Shown here: in pieces, positions 5,217 to 11,950 of the stretch
Position numbering within the stretch: position 1 is the first letter of the stretch
Layout: each line of letters begins with the position of its first letter
Assembly (NCBI GenBank): GCA_028281215.1
Contig: JANQKH010000841.1
Span: 1-11,950 of the forward strand
Direction: 5' to 3'
Origin: Phycisphaeraceae bacterium
GTDB taxonomy: Bacteria > Planctomycetota > Phycisphaerae > Phycisphaerales > Phycisphaeraceae
DNA: 11,950 nucleotides
Program-made: the position numbers and the translations under genes
Notes under the pieces: generated by a model
Databases searched by the model: none
The model's input: the letters and a program-made list of their open reading frames with translations, nothing else
What the model was told of the DNA's origin: nothing

Positions 5217-8200
5217 ATGCGATGCCGTTGTCATGTCTTGTTTGCGTTGTTCGTGGTCGTTCTGCTCGCTGCGCCGTGTTTCCTTCACGCGGCTGACACA
5301 ACAGTCGAGAAACCGACAAAGAAAACCGACGCATTGGCGAAGCGCCAACCTTTTTCCACCGACGGTAATCGGTTGGCCTACCTCGATCACATCAACCCCT
5401 ACTATCCGCATCGCGGGTTCGCCAAACTGACCACGCCGCAATGGATCAGCCCGGAAGAACGCAAGGCCGGCGTCGAGGCGGTGATCATTCTGTCGATCGA
5501 TGACATGCGCGATCCCCAAAGGTACGAGAACTACCTGCGACCCATCCTTGATCGTCTGAAGCGCGTGAAAAACACAAGCGGCCAAGCGCCGCTTTCGATT
5601 TTCACGAACGTCATCAACGTCAACCATCCACAACTGCAAACGTGGATCAAGGAAGGGCTCAGCTTCGAGGTGCACACGATTGCGCATCCGTGTCCGTGCC
5701 TCGGCAAGTTTGATCTGGCGAAGGCGAAGCAGACGTATCACCAATGCGTGGACCTGCTGAATCAAATCCCCAACTACCGGGGACCGGTCGCGTTTCGCAT
5801 GCCTTGCTGTGATTCAATGAACTCGGTCAGCCCGCGCTTCTTCGCCGAAGTGATGACCGGCGTCAGCAAGAAGGGGAACTACCTCCAGATCGACTCGTCC
5901 ATCTTCAATCTTTTCACCGCGAACGATCCCGATCTGCCGCGCGAACTCGTGCTCGACAACGATGGCAAAGAACGCTTCCGAAAATACATCCCCAAAGGCA
6001 AAGGCTTCGTCAACTACATCGAAGACTACCCGTACCCCTACACCATCGGCAACATGATCTGGCAATTCCCCGCCGTTATCCCCAGCGACTGGGAAGCCCA
6101 GCACCTGCAAGGCGTCAACCATCCGCGCACCGTGGAAGACCTCAAAGCCGCCATCGATTGCACCGTCATCAAGCAAGGCGTCTTCACCTTCGTCTTCCAC
6201 CCGCACGGTTGGATCAAGGCGGAACAGGTCGTGGAACTGATCGACCACGCGGAAAAGAAGCACGGCGGGAAGGTGAAGTTCATGACGTTTCGTGACGCGG
6301 CGGAGCGGTTGAATCAGCACCTGCTCAACATCACGAGACTACGCGGCAAGAGCGGTCATCACGGGGTGCGCGTGACTGATGTGAACAACGACGGGTTCAT
6401 GGACGTGCTGATCGGTCAGGACCAGACGCGGACGACACGGATTTGGTCGCCTCAGAAGAAAACATGGATCGACGCCCCACACAAATTGGTCATCGGCATG
6501 GCGGACAAACAGTGGGGCAGGGATCAGGGCGCCCGTTTCGCCTCGCTTGCCAAAGGTAGTCCGGTGACCGCATTCTCCCTGGGGGAATCGCGGCACCAAA
6601 GCTGGTCATTCAGCAACCAGTCATGGAAACGCAATGACCAACTGCTCACCGGTTTGCAAACCGAACGTGGTTCCGTTTTCGCTGCGATGGAAGGTGTTAA
6701 CTTGGGGGCGCGGTTTCGTGATATCGACGGCGACGGTGTGAGTGAACTGATTACCAGTGGCGTGTTTGAGCGAAACGAAAAGCCCGTGCATCACACGGTA
6801 TTTCGCTGGCACAACACAAAATGTACGTGGCAACGCGCGGCGTTCGATCTGCCGCCTGATGTGCACGTGATCCAACTCGTCGGCCGCGAAAAACGCCCCG
6901 AACAAGCCGCGTTTGTCGACATCGACGGCGACGGTGATCTCGATCTGATTCACTCGGACCCCAGGCAATTTGCCGTTTATCTGTTTGCAGGCATGAACGC
7001 CGGTTGGTCGACGCGACTGATTGCCGGCAATCATGACGACAACGATACCTTCAAACTGCCGCCGCTCATCCGCGCCGACGGCACCCACAACGGTTTTTTC
7101 ATCAAAGGCCGCGCCCTCTACTGGCAGAACGAAGACACCGGCCACCTGCCCGGCAATGTGCACAAGGTCACGTTTGATCAGCTGCTCGAAGCAGGGCGGC
7201 AACAGCAGAAGGACGCAAACAAAGACAACAAGCAAGGCGCGTCGAAGTATCCGCCATCGCCGCAGCCCAACCCCATGTCGCCGCAACAATCCATGAAAGC
7301 GATGGAGATTCGTCCAGGATTCAAAGTCGAACTGGTTGCCGCGGAGCCTTTGGTATTTGATCCGGTGGCGTTTGATTGGGGGCCGGACGGTAAGCTTTGG
7401 GTGGTGGAGATGGGCGATTATCCGATTGGTGTCGGCGCGGACAAGGAACCGGGCAGTCGCGGCAAGCCCGGCGGGCGCGTGGTCTATCTCACTGACTGCG
7501 ATGGCGACGGCCGATACGATCGCCGCACCGTTTTTCTCGATGGCTTGAGTTTTCCCACCGGCGTGATGGCGTGGGACAAAGGCGTGCTTGTGACGATGGC
7601 GCCGCAAGTGTTCTACGCCGAAGACACTGACGGCGACGGCAAAGCGGACGATCGTCGCACGCTCTTCACCGGCTTCGGCGAAGGCAACGAACAACACCGC
7701 GTCAACGGTTTGCGGCTTGGGCTCGACAACTGGATTCACATCGGCAACGGCGACAGTGGCGGCGTCATCGAATTGCTTAAGCAAAGGCAACCCGTCGTGC
7801 TGCCCTGGCAGAAGGAAGAAGACTCCGACCCGTCACGCCACCAATGGCAGAACGTCAAAGCCAACATCCGAGGCAAAGACCTGCGTGTTCGGCCGCGTGA
7901 TTGGTATGGCTCCATCGAATTGCCTGGCAAATTGCGCATCGACACCATTCAAGCGATCAGTGACAAATTCCCGCCTTGGTACCTTGACGCCACCGCCGGT
8001 CAAACCCAGTTCGGTCGCGAGCGCGACGATTGGGGCAACTGGTTCGGCTCGAACAACCCCAACCCTGGTTGGCAATACATCTATCCCGATCACTACCTTC
8101 GCCGCAACCCGCATTTCAACGCGCCGCCGTCGAAGGTGATGCTGACGAGCGACAAAAGCGTCTACGCGATCAGCCGCGTCTACAGCCCGTCGATCTCCAA

Positions 8201-10898
8201 CCACAACGTCCAACCCGGTCAACCGAACCCGCATACGTCGGCGAACAGTCTGGTCGTCTACCGCGACGATTACTACGGTCGCCATTTCGCGCCAACCTAC
8301 GACACGCAGAATGCGTTCATTAGCGAACCGGTGCACAATTTAATCCGCCGACACGTGCTCAAACGCGACGGCGTCACCTACCGCGCCCGCCGGGCGCCGG
8401 GCGAAGAGAAACGTGAGTTCCTGGCGTCGCGTGACATCTGGTTTCGGCCGTCCATGTTGCGCGTTGGGCCGGACGGTTGTTTGTGGATCGCCGATGTGTA
8501 CCGCCACGTGATCGAACACCCGAAGTGGATTCAGGATGACTGGGAGACCGCACTGGACCTGCGCGCGGGCGCCGACAAGGGGCGGATTTATCGGGTCGTC
8601 CGGGTGGACGGGCAGCCTAAGCCGCAAGCGGCGCCGAATTTGAAGAAGGCATCGCGGGATGACCTGGTCGCCGCGCTGGAGACGGCCAACGGTTGGCAGC
8701 GGGACATGATTCACATGATGGTGTTGTGGGATCATCGTTTGTTGCTGGACGATCAGTTTCGTGAAATCTACGAGGCCATGTATCGCGCGAAGCGGCCGAC
8801 GGGGTTTTCCATCGATGACCTGAGTGATGAACGGCAGAAGGAGCGGCGGGATCAGTTGAACGCGGCCATCAACGGCAGTTCCATCCTTAAACAACTGAAC
8901 GGTTTGGCGTTGACGTCCAAGCGTCCACAGGTGCGCATTCAGGCGTTGTGCATCCTCGACGGTTTGTTCGCCGCAACGCCGGACACGTTGGCAAAAGCAC
9001 TGAACGATTCACACCCCGCCGTGCGCAAACATGCTGTGCGATTGTGCGAACGGCTGATCAAACCGGACAACCTGATCAACGTCCGCATGCCGTTGTACCG
9101 CAACGTGATCAAAGCTTTGCTTTCGCGTATGAACGATCAAGACCCGGCGGTGCGCATGCAGCTCGCGTTCACACTCGGTGAATGGAACGATCCCCGCGCA
9201 GGCCAAACGCTCGCTTCACTGGTGACCAAACACGGGCAGGATGCTCACTTGCGGGCCGCCGCGATCAGTTCGATGACGCATCATCAGGACGTGGTGCTGG
9301 CGGCGATGTTTCGCGCCAAGGGCGCGCACACCAAAGCGTTCTTTAATGAAGCACTGCGGCCCTGGTTGGAGAACGTGAAAAAGTCACCGGATAGTGCGCA
9401 GTATGTGATGGAGCGCATCCTCGGCGATGGGAAGGAGAAGTTTGGTACCTGGCAATACCGCGCGATGACGCGCATCGCTGAAGTACTGGGCGGCAACGTC
9501 CCCAAGTCGAATGACATTCGCGCTGCGTATGTGTTGCTCAAAACCGAATCTCTGTTCGACGCGGCCGACGAATCCAATCGGCTGGAACATCGCATCGCTG
9601 CGATCGAAGCAGCGGGCTACTTCGCTCCGCGGCACGACCTGCAAAAAACCGTCCTTGCCCTGCTCGACAACCCACGCACGCCCGCGCCGGTGCAGCAGGC
9701 GGCGGTAAAAACCATCATTGCCGACCGTTCCCTGCAAGGCGTGCTGCCCGCGAACAGTGTGATTTCCGAGTCGGGTGTGCGCTCACTGTTCGACCGCTGG
9801 CCGAAACTCAGCCCGGCGGTGCGACAGACCGTGTTGGGCACACTGCTGACCCGCGCCGCCGGCGTCGGCGCCGTGCTTGATGCTGTTGAACAAGGCACGA
9901 TTCGATCAACCGCTCTGACGTTGTCACAAAGAGAGTTAATCCTGCAACACAAGAGCAAAGCGATTACCAACCGGGCGTCGAAACTGCTCGGCCGACCGCC
10001 ACAACCGCAGCGCGGCAAGGTGATCGAACAATACAAAGTCGCGCTGACGATGAAGGGGAATGCTGCGCGCGGCCGACCGCTCTTTCAAAAGAATTGCGCG
10101 GCTTGTCATCACCTGGCCGGCATGGGCAAGCACGTCGGTCCCGACCTGCGCCTGCTGAAAAACGGATCGCCGGCAGCGCTGCTCGCCGCCATTCTTGATC
10201 CCAATCAAGCTGTCGAAAGCAAGTACCTCAACTACATCATTGAAACGAAGGAAGGCGACACATTCACCGGTGTTATTACCAACGAATCGGGGAATAGTCT
10301 GATGCTGACCGGCGCGGACGGCATCGCGCGGCCATTGTCGCGCGGGGACATAGTGTCCTTGCGCAGCGGCACGAAGTCGCTCATGCCGGAAGGATTGGAA
10401 GAGGCGCTCAAGCCGCAGGACGTGGCGGACGTGATTGCCTTGATTCGCAGCGCTGGCCCGCCGCCGAAGGTGTTTCCGAACAATCAACCGCAAACGCTTT
10501 CGCCTGATGGCAAAGGCGTGTTCACGCTACCTGCGTCGGCGGCCGAGGTGTACGGCCCGCGTGTGATCTTCGAACAGAAATACCGCAACCTCGGACATTG
10601 GTATCACGATCAGGACCAAGCTGTGTGGTCGATCGAAGTTCCCGAAGCCCGCGCGTTCGATGTGTCCCTTGATTGGGCGCTCGGCACGACGAACCAACAA
10701 TCTTTCCGCATGACCGTCGGGCAGGCCAAGTTGGAAGCGGTTGTACCGTCGACCGGCAGTTGGGACGTCTACAAAACCAAATCGTTCGGCCGGGTTCGAC
10801 TACCGGCAGGTACGCACCGATTGGTTTTTCGATCGAAAGGGAAGTTAACGGGACCGTTGATTGATTTGCGAACAATCACGCTGTCGCCGGCGAAGTAA
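5217..10898 (+). CDS. Giant exported fusion: CE4-like deacetylase, FG-GAP repeats, PVC-type dehydrogenase propeller, HEAT-like repeats, CxxCH cytochrome domain, putative carbohydrate-binding C-terminus
   Basis: The protein has 1893 residues. A signal peptide (1-26) ends in FLHAAD. A polysaccharide-deacetylase-like domain (about 85-370) has LSIDD with Asp95-Asp96, metal-type HTIAH (His153, His157), RMP (194-196) and VFHPHGW near His328. FG-GAP/VCBS-like calcium motifs follow: DVNNDGFMD (388-396), DIDGDGVSE (502-510), DIDGDGDLD (568-576). A Gln/Lys/Pro-rich linker (about 660-692) leads to the PVC membrane-bound dehydrogenase domain (TIGR02604-like, about 693-1130), with DCDGDGRYD (760-768), DTDGDGKAD (803-811), HRVNGLRLG near 827 and DVYRHVIEHPKWI (1093-1105). 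HEAT-like repeats (about 1225-1600) precede the TIGR02603-type heme domain (about 1610-1765): CAACH at 1627-1631 binds heme covalently and Met1723 in SLMPEG is the likely distal ligand. A beta-rich C-terminus (about 1775-1893) resembles carbohydrate-binding modules. Likely role: carbohydrate deacetylation and/or oxidation outside the cytoplasm, with electrons passed to heme. The substrate is unknown. Confidence 0.88.
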   Translation: MRCRCHVLFALFVVVLLAAPCFLHAADTTVEKPTKKTDALAKRQPFSTDGNRLAYLDHINPYYPHRGFAKLTTPQWISPEERKAGVEAVIILSIDDMRDPQRYENYLRPILDRLKRVKNTSGQAPLSIFTNVINVNHPQLQTWIKEGLSFEVHTIAHPCPCLGKFDLAKAKQTYHQCVDLLNQIPNYRGPVAFRMPCCDSMNSVSPRFFAEVMTGVSKKGNYLQIDSSIFNLFTANDPDLPRELVLDNDGKERFRKYIPKGKGFVNYIEDYPYPYTIGNMIWQFPAVIPSDWEAQHLQGVNHPRTVEDLKAAIDCTVIKQGVFTFVFHPHGWIKAEQVVELIDHAEKKHGGKVKFMTFRDAAERLNQHLLNITRLRGKSGHHGVRVTDVNNDGFMDVLIGQDQTRTTRIWSPQKKTWIDAPHKLVIGMADKQWGRDQGARFASLAKGSPVTAFSLGESRHQSWSFSNQSWKRNDQLLTGLQTERGSVFAAMEGVNLGARFRDIDGDGVSELITSGVFERNEKPVHHTVFRWHNTKCTWQRAAFDLPPDVHVIQLVGREKRPEQAAFVDIDGDGDLDLIHSDPRQFAVYLFAGMNAGWSTRLIAGNHDDNDTFKLPPLIRADGTHNGFFIKGRALYWQNEDTGHLPGNVHKVTFDQLLEAGRQQQKDANKDNKQGASKYPPSPQPNPMSPQQSMKAMEIRPGFKVELVAAEPLVFDPVAFDWGPDGKLWVVEMGDYPIGVGADKEPGSRGKPGGRVVYLTDCDGDGRYDRRTVFLDGLSFPTGVMAWDKGVLVTMAPQVFYAEDTDGDGKADDRRTLFTGFGEGNEQHRVNGLRLGLDNWIHIGNGDSGGVIELLKQRQPVVLPWQKEEDSDPSRHQWQNVKANIRGKDLRVRPRDWYGSIELPGKLRIDTIQAISDKFPPWYLDATAGQTQFGRERDDWGNWFGSNNPNPGWQYIYPDHYLRRNPHFNAPPSKVMLTSDKSVYAISRVYSPSISNHNVQPGQPNPHTSANSLVVYRDDYYGRHFAPTYDTQNAFISEPVHNLIRRHVLKRDGVTYRARRAPGEEKREFLASRDIWFRPSMLRVGPDGCLWIADVYRHVIEHPKWIQDDWETALDLRAGADKGRIYRVVRVDGQPKPQAAPNLKKASRDDLVAALETANGWQRDMIHMMVLWDHRLLLDDQFREIYEAMYRAKRPTGFSIDDLSDERQKERRDQLNAAINGSSILKQLNGLALTSKRPQVRIQALCILDGLFAATPDTLAKALNDSHPAVRKHAVRLCERLIKPDNLINVRMPLYRNVIKALLSRMNDQDPAVRMQLAFTLGEWNDPRAGQTLASLVTKHGQDAHLRAAAISSMTHHQDVVLAAMFRAKGAHTKAFFNEALRPWLENVKKSPDSAQYVMERILGDGKEKFGTWQYRAMTRIAEVLGGNVPKSNDIRAAYVLLKTESLFDAADESNRLEHRIAAIEAAGYFAPRHDLQKTVLALLDNPRTPAPVQQAAVKTIIADRSLQGVLPANSVISESGVRSLFDRWPKLSPAVRQTVLGTLLTRAAGVGAVLDAVEQGTIRSTALTLSQRELILQHKSKAITNRASKLLGRPPQPQRGKVIEQYKVALTMKGNAARGRPLFQKNCAACHHLAGMGKHVGPDLRLLKNGSPAALLAAILDPNQAVESKYLNYIIETKEGDTFTGVITNESGNSLMLTGADGIARPLSRGDIVSLRSGTKSLMPEGLEEALKPQDVADVIALIRSAGPPPKVFPNNQPQTLSPDGKGVFTLPASAAEVYGPRVIFEQKYRNLGHWYHDQDQAVWSIEVPEARAFDVSLDWALGTTNQQSFRMTVGQAKLEAVVPSTGSWDVYKTKSFGRVRLPAGTHRLVFRSKGKLTGPLIDLRTITLSPAK

Positions 10899-11116
10899 GG
10901 GGCAATGACCAAGCTTGCAAAATCTGCGTCTTAGGCTAGGAAGGAAGCGGTTGAAGTCACTTTGGCGTCGAAGAAGAAGTATTCTCTGCCATACGCGCGC
11001 CGATACGCTTCGTGCCCACCCCAACGTCCATCACCGAATCACACCTTCACTTCCTGCCTTCCTGATCGGTCTTGTTGAGATGTCGAAAAGGCGCCTGACC
11101 GGCGCAGATGACATAT

Positions 11117-11144
11117 TTGCATCATTTTAAAACGGTGTTACAAT
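11117..11144 (+). promoter_or_regulatory. Candidate promoter for the LamG-type gene
   Basis: TTGCAT (11117-11122) and TACAAT (11139-11144) are separated by 16 bases in a locally AT-rich stretch. A start near 11151 would give a leader of about 138 bases, which begins almost exactly at the 7-bp stem TGGAGTG/CACTCCA. Confidence 0.45.
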
Positions 11145-11224
11145 TCATGGAATGGAGTGAGAGGAGGGCATTTCAGGGGAATTCAGCACACTCCAACCGG
11201 GCCAGGGGGCGACACCGAATTGAA

Positions 11225-11247
11225 GCGGACGTGGTTCCGCCTTTTTT
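11225..11247 (+). terminator. Terminator-like hairpin with T6 tract inside the LamG gene leader
   Basis: GCGGA (11225-11229) pairs with TCCGC (11236-11240) around a 6-base loop, followed by C and six T residues (11242-11247). The stem is short (5 bp) but GC-rich, and this is the clearest hairpin-plus-T-run in the window. It lies more than 320 bases after the preceding gene and only about 40 bases before the next start, so it could be an attenuator rather than the terminator of the upstream gene. Confidence 0.45.
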
Positions 11248-11276
11248 GATAACCCATGGTGATCCCTCAACTTGAC

Positions 11277-11282
11277 AGGAGA
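11277..11282 (+). promoter_or_regulatory. Ribosome binding site for the LamG-type gene
   Basis: AGGAGA lies 6 bases before ATG 11289. It is a strong match with normal spacing and fixes the start of a gene that runs off the window edge. Confidence 0.7.
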
Positions 11283-11288
11283 ATCGAA

Positions 11289-11950
11289 ATGACGCGTCTT
11301 CTTGCTACGGTGCTTTGTTGCACCCTTTTTCTGTGCGCCTCCCAAAGCCAGGCCGTGCTGATTGATCAGTACAACTTTGATGACGGCACGATCAATGATT
11401 CCAGCGGTAACGCTACGGGTCTGAACAATCTGGGCGTGACGGGCGCGGCTCCGGACCTGAGCGGCGGCAGTTACCACTCCGACGGCGTGGCCGCCAATCG
11501 CATTGAAGTGCTCGGCGGCGCCGGTGCACCCGACTTCACCGTTTCCGTTTGGGTCAAAGGCGCGCTGGACCATCATGGTGATTTCCAGGGCATCTTCTCG
11601 AACAACACCAGCTCCGGCGCGGCCAACTCGTGGCAGATTGATTCGCACAACGGCCAATACCGGGTGGTCAGCAACAGCGGCATCAGCGCCGTACTCGGCG
11701 ACGCCCGCGCCAACGAGTGGGATCACATCGTGCTCCAGAAGTTCGGCGGCAACAACGGTCGCGTCTTCCTCAACGGCGTGCAGGTCGGCGGCAATCTGGG
11801 AACGAACCCGGGTGGTCTCCAGGCCTACCGCGTCGGCATCAACCGCAACTCCGACAACAACAACTCTTTCCTCGGTTTGATCGACAACGTGCAGATCTTC
11901 AACGACAGCACGACCAGCGCCGCGGCGCTCTTCGCCGCCGGTCCCGGCAC
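11289..11950 (+). CDS. Secreted LamG/concanavalin A-like domain protein, 3' end beyond window
   Basis: The reading frame is open from ATG 11289 to the edge (220 complete codons, no stop). It begins with a signal peptide, MTRLLATVLCCTLFLCASQSQA, split here as MTRLLATVLCC and TLFLCASQSQA, with cleavage near residue 22. The mature part resembles a LamG/concanavalin-like lectin sandwich: YNFDDGTINDSSGN (27-40) at the start, FTVSVWVKG in the middle, then NEWDHIVLQKFGGNNGRVFLNG and finally FLGLIDNVQIFN before the edge. This opening-to-LIDNVQIFN order is typical of the family. Such domains bind glycans or act as surface adhesion modules. In planctomycetes and verrucomicrobia they often end in a PEP-CTERM sorting signal; one could follow just past the window, but none is visible here. 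The start is secured by AGGAGA. Confidence 0.85.
   Translation, partial: MTRLLATVLCCTLFLCASQSQAVLIDQYNFDDGTINDSSGNATGLNNLGVTGAAPDLSGGSYHSDGVAANRIEVLGGAGAPDFTVSVWVKGALDHHGDFQGIFSNNTSSGAANSWQIDSHNGQYRVVSNSGISAVLGDARANEWDHIVLQKFGGNNGRVFLNGVQVGGNLGTNPGGLQAYRVGINRNSDNNNSFLGLIDNVQIFNDSTTSAAALFAAGPG

Larger units (their letters stand above)
10899..11288. other. Intergenic region and leader of the LamG-type gene
   Basis: The 390-base gap has no credible gene; a 71-codon open frame at 10915-11130 is Arg-rich and matches nothing I know. A short GC hairpin GCGCC/GGCGC (11091-11095 with 11101-11105) has no T tract. The right part holds the candidate promoter (11117-11144), a 7-bp stem TGGAGTG/CACTCCA (11153-11159 with 11189-11195), the terminator-like hairpin (11225-11247) and a ribosome binding site, suggesting a structured 5' leader. 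Confidence 0.55.

Noticed and set aside
5217..5300. Lipobox in the giant protein (LAAPC, Cys21)
   Set aside because: Pro at -1 does not fit the lipobox rule, while an ordinary signal peptidase I site follows at HAA/D.
6621..7790. 389-codon open frame on the minus strand
   Set aside because: It lies wholly opposite the propeller-coding part of the giant protein, whose motifs are unmistakable. Its product has no recognisable domain. Long antisense frames are expected in GC-rich genes.
10915..11130. 71-codon Arg-rich plus-strand frame
   Set aside because: Its composition looks like translated intergenic DNA; no ribosome binding site, and its end overlaps the candidate promoter of the next gene.
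11145..11726. 193-codon minus-strand frame
   Set aside because: It is antisense to the LamG-type gene, which has a signal peptide, a strong ribosome binding site and family motifs.
1..11950. tRNA, rRNA, CRISPR array, insertion sequence or att site
   Set aside because: No cloverleaf-like arms, regularly spaced repeats, transposase motifs or terminal inverted repeats with target duplications were seen on either strand.

Overview
The window looks like chromosomal DNA from a PVC-group bacterium, most likely a planctomycete (Planctomycetota, with Verrucomicrobiota as the alternative). The main reason is the 1893-residue secreted protein at 5217-10898. It carries the Pirellula/Verrucomicrobium-type dehydrogenase propeller together with the matching CxxCH heme-binding domain, a pair expanded in that group. 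Small lipoproteins, loosely packed genes, weak Shine-Dalgarno sites and a secreted LamG-type protein fit the same picture. This is motif recognition by eye; no database search was run.

Layout. Positions 1-43 hold the last codons of an unidentified gene. At 133-1308 (+) lies an 11-pass membrane glycosyl-1-phosphate transferase of the MraY/WecA family, which would start a lipid-linked glycan. Facing it at 1379-2275 (-) is a divergent family-2 glycosyltransferase. Nested inverted repeats sit between the two convergent ends. Positions 2276-3026 are an unusually long gap (about 750 bases) with CCCTGA repeats and GC-rich hairpins but no convincing gene. Next come three small envelope proteins: an unrecognised exported protein (3027-3443, +), a PDZ-domain lipoprotein (3480-3932, -) and, divergent from it, a lipoprotein with two apparent tRNA_anti-like OB folds (4106-4957, +).

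The centrepiece is the giant exported protein. From N to C terminus it has a signal peptide, a polysaccharide-deacetylase-like (CE4/NodB) domain, FG-GAP/VCBS-like repeats, the PVC dehydrogenase propeller, HEAT-like helical repeats, a class I cytochrome-type heme domain and a beta-rich putative carbohydrate-binding C-terminus. It is best read as an extracytoplasmic carbohydrate-acting enzyme that passes electrons to a covalently bound heme. The window ends inside a signal-peptide LamG/concanavalin-like protein (11289 to beyond 11950). Its leader carries a promoter-like site, a 7-bp stem and a terminator-like hairpin with a T6 run, so attenuation is possible.

Taken together, the left third concerns surface-glycan synthesis and the rest concerns exported or envelope-anchored proteins. 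No mobile element, CRISPR array, tRNA or rRNA was seen. The most unusual items are the multidomain fusion and the LamG gene leader.
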